Translations under genes and position numbers: made by a program | In this document: piece by piece, positions 53,581-61,547 of the stretch | Position numbering within the stretch: position 1 is the first letter of the stretch | How the letters are laid out: the number at the start of each line of letters is the position of its first letter | Assembly (NCBI RefSeq): GCF_001039005.1 | Contig: NZ_LDWR01000014.1 | Location: 210,875 to 274,874 of the forward strand | Length of the DNA: 64,000 nt | DNA from: Burkholderia cepacia | GTDB lineage: Bacteria > Pseudomonadota > Gammaproteobacteria > Burkholderiales > Burkholderiaceae | Direction of reading: 5' to 3' | The notes under the pieces: model-generated | What the model was told of the DNA's origin: nothing | Database searches by the model: none | The model's input: only the letters and a program-made list of their open reading frames with translations

Positions 53581-54431
53581 GTGTCGGCCTCCTCCGCTTG
53601 CGCATCGTCGCTTGCAGTTGTTGCAGCCGCATCGATCGGATCCGCCGGCACGTCGTCGTCATCGTCGTCATTCACTGCCATCCGATCGTCATCGGCACCG
53701 CCGGCTTCCTGAACCGACTCCTTCAGCGCACGCGCGATGGCCGCCCGCATCGTCCGCAATTGCGTCGACACGCTCGCGTCGATCAGGCCGACGTCGGATT
53801 CGCACAGGCAACTGCCGCGCGCGAGCCGCCGGTCTGCCGACACGGTGACCGGCAACGGCCGTCCGAGGTCGCGCCAGCGGCTCGCGAGGCCGTCGAACGC
53901 GGCGCGCGCATCGTCCAGATCGTCCGGATGAACCGCGACCCGCAGGCAGGTCGAACCCTCGACGATCCGGTCGACGGCCGACAACGCCCGCTCGAACAAC
54001 GCGCTCGTGCCTTCGCTGCGCACGATCTGCTCGACCGCGACGGCGACGATCTCGGCCATGCGCACGCGCATCCGGTCCTGCGCCGCCCGCGCGTCGCTGC
54101 CCGCCTGCGCCACGTTGACGAGCCAGTCCGCGGCGCCGCGCGCGCTGCCTTCCTCGAAGCCGCGCTGCTCGGCCGATGCGAACTCGGCGCGCGCAGCATC
54201 CAGCAACGCGTCCGCGTCGGCACGGCCGGCGGCGACGATACGCCGCGCCTCTTCGCGCGCGGCGTCGAGTTCGGCGCGGGCATCCTGCCCGGCCTGCCGG
54301 TAGGCCGTCTCGATGTCGACCAGCGTCCCGAACACTTCGCGCGGCAGGATATCGCCATGCGCGCCGAACCGCGGGCGCGGATCATCCGCGGAAGAATCGG
54401 CTTGTCGCGGCTTGCTCAGCCAGATAACCAT
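53571..54431 (-). CDS. hrpB5: HrpB5 (HrcL/SctL), ATPase stator
   Basis: The 286-residue protein starts at ATG 54431 (MVIWLSKPRQ). It has an Ala/Glu/Arg-rich helical middle (ARAELDAAREEARRIVAAG) and a C-terminal FliH-like domain (LRVAVHPDDLDDARAAFDG). The acidic tail (NDDDDDDVPADPID) makes it longer than most homologues. It connects HrcN to the HrcQ sorting platform. Overlaps hrpB4 by 16 nt. Confidence 0.9.
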   Translation of the reverse strand: MVIWLSKPRQADSSADDPRPRFGAHGDILPREVFGTLVDIETAYRQAGQDARAELDAAREEARRIVAAGRADADALLDAARAEFASAEQRGFEEGSARGAADWLVNVAQAGSDARAAQDRMRVRMAEIVAVAVEQIVRSEGTSALFERALSAVDRIVEGSTCLRVAVHPDDLDDARAAFDGLASRWRDLGRPLPVTVSADRRLARGSCLCESDVGLIDASVSTQLRTMRAAIARALKESVQEAGGADDDRMAVNDDDDDDVPADPIDAAATTASDDAQAEEADTWL

Positions 54432-55246
54432 GCGTACTCCGGCAACAGATGGGGGAGTTCGGCAAACAGCGCGTCGGTGCCGTGCCGGTCGAGGTCGGCC
54501 GGAATCCGGTCGACCCAGCGATGCGGCGAGCCCGAGGCGAGCGCCGCGTGGCGCGACGCCGGCCGGTATCCGGCCGCGTCGTCCGCATCGACCGGCAACG
54601 CGAGACGCAGCAGCGGGCACGGCGAATGCGCGTTGCCCAGGTCGCGCCGGATCAGTGCATGCCCTTCCAGCGCGAGCGTTGCGCCATCGATTGCCGTGAC
54701 CGGCGGAATCGGCGTGCGCGCCGCCATCTGCTCGATGTCCGGCATCGCCTGCCGTTTGCCCGGCTGCTCGACGATCAGCCGGTCGAGCGGGAGCCCCGAC
54801 CATTCGGCGACGCGTGCGCGCATGCGCTTGTCGACGATCCGCCGTATCTCGCCGCGCCGGAAGCGCAGCGCGCGAATGCGCAGCACGCGCAAGCCGGCCT
54901 CCGGCGGCAACGCGTCGACGCACAGCGCGCCCGGACCGGCGGCGGCCTGGAGGTCGGGCAGCGGCAACCCCACGCAGCGAAGCAGTGCCAGCGAGCACGC
55001 GTCCAGGCACGCGCGCAGGCGGATGGCGGCGTCGGCGCCGGCATCTGCCGCTGGGTATACCGGCGTGTCTGCACCGCGTTGCCCGGCCATCGCACGTGCC
55101 AGCGCGACGGCCGCGGCCTCGTCGATGCCGAGCGCGCAGGCCAGCCACGACGGATGCGCCCACTGCAGCACGCTCCGCGCGTTGCGCTGCCACGCCGTCA
55201 GCGCGGCCGCGGCCAATCGATAGGACATGTCGGTCATCGCATTCAT
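54416..55246 (-). CDS. hrpB4: HrpB4 (SctK-like), sorting-platform protein
   Basis: The 276-residue protein is identified mainly by position between hrcJ and hrpB5, where HrpB4 lies in Ralstonia and Xanthomonas. Trp-containing N terminus (RSVLQWAHPSWLACALG) and RIRALRFRRGEIRRIVDKRM are visible. Starts at 55246 (MNAMTDM), 55237 or 55228 are all possible; no strong ribosome site discriminates. SctK links the sorting platform to the basal body. Confidence 0.82.
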   Translation of the reverse strand: MNAMTDMSYRLAAAALTAWQRNARSVLQWAHPSWLACALGIDEAAAVALARAMAGQRGADTPVYPAADAGADAAIRLRACLDACSLALLRCVGLPLPDLQAAAGPGALCVDALPPEAGLRVLRIRALRFRRGEIRRIVDKRMRARVAEWSGLPLDRLIVEQPGKRQAMPDIEQMAARTPIPPVTAIDGATLALEGHALIRRDLGNAHSPCPLLRLALPVDADDAAGYRPASRHAALASGSPHRWVDRIPADLDRHGTDALFAELPHLLPEYAWLSG

Positions 55247-55313
55247 CGACAGGACAGGGTCACGATCCGGCGCGGCCCATCGCGCGAATCGACCGGCATC
55301 TCGCGTTTCACGT

Positions 55314-56132
55314 TCAGGCCTGCGAGCCGCGCTTGCGGCGCAGCGACGCGAGGCCCGCGATACGGTCACCCAGCACGTCGGCGGCCGGCTTGAGCCGCTG
55401 TTTCAGGACGCGGTGCCGCATGGCCGCCGCCGCGCCGCCGATCACCAGCAGCAGCGCGCCAACGCCCGCCAGGATCCAGCGCAGCGGATGCGGCTGCGCA
55501 GGCGCTGCGGCCGCGATTTCCACCGGTTCGGCCGCGACCGCGGTCACGCTCACCTGATCGTACGAAAGCCCTTCGACGCTGTGCACGACGAGGTTCTTGA
55601 TCTGCGGCACGAGCGCATCGATATCGGATTCGGGCCGGTACTTGATGAACACGGCCGCCGACGAAGGCTTCACTTGCTGGGCCAGCGGATCGTTGTTCGG
55701 CAGCACGATCTGCACGCGCGCGAACATGACGCCGTCGATATGCGACAACGTGCCCGACAGTTCCTGCGACAGGCCGTAGATGAAGCGCACGCGCTCCTCG
55801 GTCGGCGTGGACACCAGCCCTTCCTTCTTGAACAGGTTGCCGAGATCGTCGAACTTGCTGTGCGGCAGGCCGCGCATCCGCAGAATCTGCATCGCACGCA
55901 CCATGTCGCCGCTTTCGACCTGCAGCACGTAGGTCTTGCCGCCGTCCGGGCTCGCCTTGTCGGCGCTCACGCCGCGCTCCAGCAACGCGACCGTCATCTC
56001 GTTGACGTCCTGCTCGCTGAGGTTCGCATACAGCTCCTTCTTGCACGACGCCAGCAACGCGCAACCGGCCAGCATCAGGGCCAGGCCGGCCCGCCGCGTC
56101 GCGTCGCGCTTCCATCCAGGCCGGCGCGTCAT
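55314..56132 (-). CDS. hrcJ: HrcJ (SctJ), inner-membrane ring lipoprotein
   Basis: The 272-residue lipoprotein has a signal with lipobox LLASC and then KKELYANLSEQDVNEM, the conserved YscJ/FliF start. The core includes MRMRGLPHSKFDDLGNLF-type sequence, and a C-terminal membrane helix (ILAGVGALLLVIGG) is followed by a basic tail. It forms the periplasmic inner ring of the injectisome. 2 nt from hrpB2. Confidence 0.96.
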   Translation of the reverse strand: MTRRPGWKRDATRRAGLALMLAGCALLASCKKELYANLSEQDVNEMTVALLERGVSADKASPDGGKTYVLQVESGDMVRAMQILRMRGLPHSKFDDLGNLFKKEGLVSTPTEERVRFIYGLSQELSGTLSHIDGVMFARVQIVLPNNDPLAQQVKPSSAAVFIKYRPESDIDALVPQIKNLVVHSVEGLSYDQVSVTAVAAEPVEIAAAAPAQPHPLRWILAGVGALLLVIGGAAAAMRHRVLKQRLKPAADVLGDRIAGLASLRRKRGSQA

Positions 56133-56134
56133 GG

Positions 56135-56524
56135 CTACTGGTTCTTCATCAGCGTTTCGGCCGACGACCTCGACGACGACACGACGCTCATCTTCGCCTG
56201 GAAGTCGAACTGCACGCGGTACATCTCCATCGCGGCATCGGCCGATTGCGCGATCACCTGCTTCACATCCATGTTGGCGCTCTGCGCCGACAACTCGGTG
56301 ATGCGATCCATCGCGTGCTGCGCGGCCGCGTCGTGCGTGGTCAGCATTTGCGCGATCACGCTGCCGCCATTCGCGCCTTCCTGATGCGTGCCGGGCGGGA
56401 CCAGTTGAGGCTGATTCATCAGCGCCTGGAATTTTTCTGCCGCCCCGGCGTTGGCGGCATCGCCGCCCTTCGTGAGATCGGTCAATGCCGAGTCGATCAT
56501 CTGGCTTGTGACTGCGTGGCTCAT
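56135..56524 (-). CDS. hrpB2: HrpB2 (SctI), inner-rod protein
   Basis: The 129-residue early substrate has the C-terminal helix common to inner-rod proteins (YRVQFDFQAKMSVVSSSRSS). An excellent ribosome site (GAGGAGG) precedes the ATG at 56524. In relatives HrpB2 is secreted and required for pilus assembly. Strong translation fits a structural subunit. Confidence 0.92.
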   Translation of the reverse strand: MSHAVTSQMIDSALTDLTKGGDAANAGAAEKFQALMNQPQLVPPGTHQEGANGGSVIAQMLTTHDAAAQHAMDRITELSAQSANMDVKQVIAQSADAAMEMYRVQFDFQAKMSVVSSSRSSAETLMKNQ

Positions 56525-56571
56525 TCGCCCTCCTCGTTCGGTGCTGTGCAATGCCGCCGATGCGGCGTCGA

Positions 56572-57165
56572 TCACGCGCGCAGGTAGTTCAACTGCGGGG
56601 CGGAAGCCGGCGACGAGGCCGGGCCGTCGTCGCGGCGCGATGGTTCGTCCTGCGGCTCGCCCGCGAACGGCCGGCACGATTCCGGAATCGTGAATTCGCC
56701 GCCGCGATAGTCGCGCACCGCGTGGTTCAGGTCCTCGCGCGCCTCGAGCGCGCGCACCAGTTCGAGTGCCTCGCGGTTCGGATTCGATTCGAGCGCGCTA
56801 TGCGCCCATTGGCGCCAGCCCGGCTCGCCCTTGGACGCGAGGCAATAGGCCATCATCGCCTTCGCGTAGACGAAGTCCGGCGCGAGGTCGATCAGCGCCC
56901 TCAGCGCATGCGCGGCATCGTTCCAGCGGCCGTGGACGATATGCAGCACGCCGTCGAGCATGCCGATCTCCGCGACGGCCGGGCGGAACACGCGCAACGC
57001 ATCGAGCACGAGCTCGACATCGAGCGTGTCGCCGGCCGCCTTCGGAAACCGGGCGAACAGCGCGGCGGAGACGGTATCGATCAGGCCGCACACAACGTCG
57101 TGACTGCATTGCAGGTAGTCGGGTGGCACGGTCGCCGCAGACGGCGCAGGCTGGCTGTTGAGCAT
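56572..57165 (-). CDS. hrpB1: HrpB1, T3SS assembly protein (HrpB1/HrpK family)
   Basis: The 197-residue protein is first in the minus-strand core operon, as in Ralstonia and Xanthomonas. The family helices are visible (LVLDALRVFRPAVAEIGMLDG, ALRALIDLAPDFVYAKAMMAY). The C-terminal 40 residues are polar and probably disordered. GGAG lies 10 nt before ATG 57165. Two shorter family members occur at 39429 and 41296. Confidence 0.93.
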   Translation of the reverse strand: MLNSQPAPSAATVPPDYLQCSHDVVCGLIDTVSAALFARFPKAAGDTLDVELVLDALRVFRPAVAEIGMLDGVLHIVHGRWNDAAHALRALIDLAPDFVYAKAMMAYCLASKGEPGWRQWAHSALESNPNREALELVRALEAREDLNHAVRDYRGGEFTIPESCRPFAGEPQDEPSRRDDGPASSPASAPQLNYLRA

Positions 57166-57270
57166 GACGTTGACTCTCCATGGATACGGGCAATCGCCGT
57201 TGCGGCAGGCGCATCGCGCGCCGGCCCTCGTGACATCCGGCCACGCGTACCGCGACCAGCGATACATCCC

Positions 57271-57332
57271 ACCATAGCAACGGGGCGCGGCGCGGCCGGC
57301 GCGCGACGCGAAGCCTTCCGTGCGCAAACGAA
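57271..57332 (-). promoter_or_regulatory. hrpII/PIP-box promoter of the hrpB1 operon
   Basis: TTCG-N16-TTCG on the minus strand at 57332-57309, with TATGGT (TANNNT) after 32 nt at 57276-57271. The hrpB1 start is 143 nt past the box. It faces away from the hrcU promoter 45 nt to the right. Confidence 0.9.
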
Positions 57333-57377
57333 GCCCCGCGCGACGACCGCGCAAAACCGGCGGGAACCGCCGCTCGC

Positions 57378-57438
57378 TTCGTTTGCGCCGCCGGTGCTTC
57401 GGGCCTGCCGGGCGGGCCGACCCGCGCGGCCCTATGAT
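57378..57438 (+). promoter_or_regulatory. hrpII/PIP-box promoter of the hrcU operon
   Basis: TTCG-N16-TTCG at 57378-57401 and TATGAT at 57433-57438, 31 nt downstream. The hrcU start is 180 nt past the box, leaving a leader of about 135 nt. Together with the preceding element it drives the two halves of the core cluster in opposite directions. Confidence 0.92.
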
Positions 57439-57581
57439 CGGCGCAGGTTCGTCGACACATGCAGCGTGCCCGGACGGCCCGCGGATCCCCGTGCCGGGTG
57501 CGGCTGCATCCGGCCCCGGCCGTCGGGGCCGGCCCGGCGCCACGTCGTCGCGCTTGCCCGCCCTTCCGACCCAGGCCTTCG

Positions 57582-58664
57582 ATGAGCGACGAGAAAACCG
57601 AAAAGCCGACCGACAAGAAGCTGCGCGACGCGCGTCGCGACGGCGAGGTGTCGAAAAGCACCGACCTCATCGACGGCGCGCTGCTCGCGACCGGTGTCAT
57701 CGTGCTGCTCGCGTGCGGCGACATGATCGTCGACGCGACGCGCTCGTCGCTGCACATCGCGCTCGATTTCGTCGCGGCCAGCCACGACATGGTCACGCTG
57801 GCGGTGGCGTTGCAGCAGATCGGCACGCGGCTGGCGGGCGCCGTGCTGGTGCCGGTCGCGGCGGCCCTCGTCGCCGTCGTGGTGGCGCTGGCGCCGCAGG
57901 TCGGCTTCCAGGTGTCGATGAAGCCGGTGGCGTTCAAGCTCAACGCGGTCAGCCCGGTGGCCGGGATCAAGAAGATCTTCTCGATGCGCACGGTGATCGA
58001 TCTGCTGAAGATGATCGTCAAGGGTTTGATCGTGTCGTTCGTGATGTGGCGCACCATCGACGCGGTCATGCCGATGGTGGCCGGTTCCCTTTACCAGCCG
58101 CTGCCGCAACTGTCGCGGCTGCTGGGCGTGATCGTGCTGAAGCTGTTCGGCGTGGCCGCGCTGGTGTTCGTCATCATGGGCGCGGCGGACGTGAAGCTGC
58201 AGCACTGGCTGTTCATCCGCAGCAAGAAGATGAGCAAGGACGAAGTCAAGCGCCAGCACAAGCAGGACGAAGGCGACCCGATCATCAAGGGCGAGCGCCG
58301 CCGGATCGCGCGCGAACTGTCGAACGGTCCGGCGCGGCCGAAAGTCGGGGCGGCGAACGTGATGGTCGTCAACCCGACCCACTATGCGGTCGCGCTGCGC
58401 TATGCACCCGACGAACACCCGCTGCCCGTGATCATCGCGAAAGGCTTCGACGCGGAAGCCGCGCGCCTGCGCCGCGAGGCGCAACTGGCCGACGTGCCGA
58501 TCGTCGGCAATCCGCCCGTCGCGCGTGCGCTCTACCAGGTCGAGCTGGGCGCGCCGATTCCCGAAGAGCTGTTCGAGACGGTCGCGGTAATCCTGCGCTG
58601 GGTCGAATCGCTCGGCGCGTCGCGCGCTCGGCCCGATGCGGGCGCCCGCGCCGACGCGCTCTGA
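57582..58664 (+). CDS. hrcU: HrcU (SctU), autocleaving export switch protein
   Basis: The 360-residue protein starts MSDEKTEKPTDKKLRDARRD, as FlhB/YscU proteins do, followed by four membrane segments. A cytoplasmic domain carries the self-cleavage motif NPTH at residues 264-267. Cleavage between N and P lets the system switch from early to late substrates. First gene of the plus-strand core operon; hrcV follows after 23 nt. Confidence 0.97.
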   Translation: MSDEKTEKPTDKKLRDARRDGEVSKSTDLIDGALLATGVIVLLACGDMIVDATRSSLHIALDFVAASHDMVTLAVALQQIGTRLAGAVLVPVAAALVAVVVALAPQVGFQVSMKPVAFKLNAVSPVAGIKKIFSMRTVIDLLKMIVKGLIVSFVMWRTIDAVMPMVAGSLYQPLPQLSRLLGVIVLKLFGVAALVFVIMGAADVKLQHWLFIRSKKMSKDEVKRQHKQDEGDPIIKGERRRIARELSNGPARPKVGAANVMVVNPTHYAVALRYAPDEHPLPVIIAKGFDAEAARLRREAQLADVPIVGNPPVARALYQVELGAPIPEELFETVAVILRWVESLGASRARPDAGARADAL

Positions 58665-58687
58665 CCCACGCAACCCGGTTACGTCCC

Positions 58688-60805
58688 ATGGCCACCCTGT
58701 TCAAGTCGCTGAAGCTGCCCGCCGGCGGAGAAATCGCGTTGCTCGCGCTGATCGTCGCGATGATCTCGCTGATGATCCTGCCGCTGCCCACGCTGCTGAT
58801 CGACATCCTGCTGAGCCTCAATCTCGCGATCAGCGTGACCTTGCTGATGGTCACGCTCTACGTGCCGAGCATCGTGTCGCTGTCCGCGTTCCCGACGCTG
58901 CTGCTGTTCACGACGCTGTATCGCCTGTCGCTGAACATCGCGTCGACCAAGTCGATCCTGCTGCACGCGGAGGCCGGCGACATCATCGACAGCTTCGGGC
59001 AACTGGTGGTCGGCGGCAATCTGGTCGTCGGGATCGTCGTGTTCGTGATCATCACGGTCGTGCAGTTCATCGTGATCGCGAAGGGCTCCGAGCGGGTCGC
59101 CGAAGTGGGCGCGCGGTTCACGCTCGACGCACTGCCCGGCAAGCAGATGAGCATCGACGCCGACCTACGCGCGAACAACCTGACGCCCGACGAGGCGCGC
59201 CACAAGCGCGCCACGCTGGCGCTCGAGAGCGCGCTGCACGGCGGCATGGACGGCGCGATGAAGTTCGTCAAGGGCGATGCGGTCGCCGGGCTGATCATCA
59301 CGGTCGTCAACATCGTGGCCGGCCTCGCGGTCGGCGTCGCGTATCACGGGATGAGCGCGGGCGAGGCGGCCAACCGCTTCTCGATCCTGTCGATCGGCGA
59401 CGCGATGGTGTCGCAGATTCCTTCGCTGCTGCTGTCGGTGGCGGCCGGCGTGATGATCACGCGTGTGTCCGACGAACGCGAAGGCAAGTCGCTGTCGCTC
59501 GGCGCCGAGATCGGCCGGCAGCTCGGCGCCAGCGCGCGCGCGCTGGCCTTCGCGTCGCTGCTGCTGCTGGCGTTCGCCGCGGTGCCGGGTTTTCCGTGGC
59601 CGCTGTTCCTGCTGCTGTCGGGTGCGCTCGGCTTCGCCGCGTATCGGCTCGGCCAGCGCAAGCCGTCCCGCGGCGCGTCCGCCGACGAGCCGCTCGGCTC
59701 GATGCAGCGGGCCGGCGCGAAAACCGGCTCGCCCGCGATCCTGCCGCAGGCACCCGCGTTCGCCGCGCCGCTGGGCGTACGCATTTCCGCCGATCTGGTC
59801 GTGCGCATCAACCAGCCGGCGCTCGACCGCGCGTTCGAGGCCGAGCGTGCGCTGCTGCAGGAAGAACTCGGGTTGCCGTTCCCCGGCATCACGATCTGGG
59901 TCTCGGACCGCGTTCCGCCGTCGAGCTGCGAATTCCTGATGCACGACGTGCCGCAGCTGTCGCTCGCGCTGCCGCCCGGCAAGGTGGTGCTGCCCGATCT
60001 CGGCGCGGCGGCCGCGAGCGCGCCGGAACCCGGCGATGCGCGCACCGTGGACAACGAAGCCGCCAACGCGATGATCGCGCAGTGCGACGTCGGCATGCCG
60101 CTCGTCGCGAATGGCCCGCAAACCTACTGGATCGACGAAAAATCGGTGCCCGCGAAGACGCGCGTGTGGCGCGCGGAGCAGCTGATCGCGCATGCGTCGG
60201 TCGCGTTGCTGCGGCAGCACGCGGCGTTGTTCGTCGGGGTCCAGGAGGTGCAATACATCTTCGACCAGATGGGCGGCGACTACCCGGGGCTCGTCGCCGA
60301 GGTGCAGAAGGTGCTGCCGCCGCAACGGATCGCGGACGTGCTGCGGCGTCTGCTCGAGGAGCAGGTGTCGATCCGCAATGCGCGCAACATCATGGAAAGC
60401 CTGATCGCGTGGGGACCGAAGGAAAAGGACATGCTGATGCTCACGGAATACGTGCGCGGCGACCTGTCGCGCTTCCTCGCGCACCGCGCCGCCAACGGCG
60501 CGCGGCAGTTGCCAGCCGTGCTGTTCGACATGCCGGTCGAGCAGCATATTCGCCAGGCGATCAAGCAGACGCCGACCGGCAACTACCTGGCGTTGCCGCC
60601 GGAAGAAGCGAAGTTCCTGGTCGACAGCATCCAGTCCTTCGTCGGTCCGGTGCCGCGCGCGGGCATCGCGCTGGTGACGTCGATGGATATCCGCCGCTAC
60701 GTGAGGCGCATGATCGAATCGCAACTCGGCTGGCTGCCGGTCTACTCGTATCAGGAGCTGGGCTCGCATGTCGATCTGCAACCGCTGGGCCGGGTGATGC
60801 TGTAA
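58688..60805 (+). CDS. hrcV: HrcV (SctV), export gate protein
   Basis: The 705-residue FlhA/YscV-family protein has an N-terminal half with about eight membrane segments and the FHIPEP-type conserved region (LPTLLIDILLSLNLAISV, YRLSLNIASTKSILL). The C-terminal cytoplasmic domain forms the nonameric ring that receives substrate-chaperone pairs. It is followed after 6 nt by hrpP. Confidence 0.97.
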   Translation: MATLFKSLKLPAGGEIALLALIVAMISLMILPLPTLLIDILLSLNLAISVTLLMVTLYVPSIVSLSAFPTLLLFTTLYRLSLNIASTKSILLHAEAGDIIDSFGQLVVGGNLVVGIVVFVIITVVQFIVIAKGSERVAEVGARFTLDALPGKQMSIDADLRANNLTPDEARHKRATLALESALHGGMDGAMKFVKGDAVAGLIITVVNIVAGLAVGVAYHGMSAGEAANRFSILSIGDAMVSQIPSLLLSVAAGVMITRVSDEREGKSLSLGAEIGRQLGASARALAFASLLLLAFAAVPGFPWPLFLLLSGALGFAAYRLGQRKPSRGASADEPLGSMQRAGAKTGSPAILPQAPAFAAPLGVRISADLVVRINQPALDRAFEAERALLQEELGLPFPGITIWVSDRVPPSSCEFLMHDVPQLSLALPPGKVVLPDLGAAAASAPEPGDARTVDNEAANAMIAQCDVGMPLVANGPQTYWIDEKSVPAKTRVWRAEQLIAHASVALLRQHAALFVGVQEVQYIFDQMGGDYPGLVAEVQKVLPPQRIADVLRRLLEEQVSIRNARNIMESLIAWGPKEKDMLMLTEYVRGDLSRFLAHRAANGARQLPAVLFDMPVEQHIRQAIKQTPTGNYLALPPEEAKFLVDSIQSFVGPVPRAGIALVTSMDIRRYVRRMIESQLGWLPVYSYQELGSHVDLQPLGRVML

Positions 60806-60811
60806 ATCGCG

Positions 60812-61432
60812 ATGTCCAGGATCCACCGCCCCGCCCGTATCATCGCGCCCGCCACCGAGCCGGCCGACCCGCCAGGCACGCGCCGCGCGCGGCGCTTCGA
60901 TTACGCGGCGCTGCTGCGCCGGCGGGCCGTGCCGCGCGTGGCCGGCACGGAATCCGACGGCGATGGCGACGGGCAGCACGCGTATGACGCACCGGATTTC
61001 GGCGCCGAAGGCGACGACACCGGCGGCCACGTGCCGTTCGGCACCGCGCGGCGCCACCCGCGCGCGGGCGCTGCGCTGGACGAGCGGATCGGCGCGGCCA
61101 GCGCGCCGATCGTCGGCGCCGTCTACCGGCAGCAGAACCGCTTCATCGAGCTGACCGCGCGCATCGCACGCGAGATCGCCGAGTTCTGCTCGAACCGCTC
61201 GATCGCGCGATCGGGCAACTGGGATGTCAGCCTGCCGCTCGACCCGGCGGTATTGCCGGACACGACGCTGTACCTGTCGCTTTCGCCTGCCTGTCTGCAG
61301 CTTCGTTTCGATGCGCAGGATCCGTCGAGCAGGCAGCTACTCTGGCAGCACAGTCGCCTCCTGGATCGCGAACTGACCGGACTCCTCGATGCATGGGGCG
61401 AACCGCGGCAGATCGAGATCGTCATCGAGTGA
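60812..61432 (+). CDS. hrpP: HrpP/HpaP (SctP-like) substrate-specificity switch protein
   Basis: The 206-residue protein has a disordered, Arg/Pro/Gly-rich N terminus and a folded C-terminal domain (ELTARIAREIAEFCSNRS, LYLSLSPACLQLRF), as in the HpaP family. Such proteins control the change from pilus and translocator export to effector export. Position between hrcV and hrcQ matches Ralstonia and Xanthomonas. Confidence 0.85.
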   Translation: MSRIHRPARIIAPATEPADPPGTRRARRFDYAALLRRRAVPRVAGTESDGDGDGQHAYDAPDFGAEGDDTGGHVPFGTARRHPRAGAALDERIGAASAPIVGAVYRQQNRFIELTARIAREIAEFCSNRSIARSGNWDVSLPLDPAVLPDTTLYLSLSPACLQLRFDAQDPSSRQLLWQHSRLLDRELTGLLDAWGEPRQIEIVIE

Positions 61433-61547
61433 CGCGACGTCACGCTCGGATCGTCTGCCGCATGCCTGCCGACGAGCGTCCCGACACCGGCCTGGACAAC
61501 CCTCAATCGCTATCGTGCTCACCGAAACAGTTTCGCGAAATGACGGC

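Noticed and set aside
57320..58687. Extension of the hrcV frame far upstream through hrcU
   Set aside because: The open frame is a composition effect; hrcV has a family-typical start at 58688 and the upstream part is Arg-rich nonsense overlapping hrcU.
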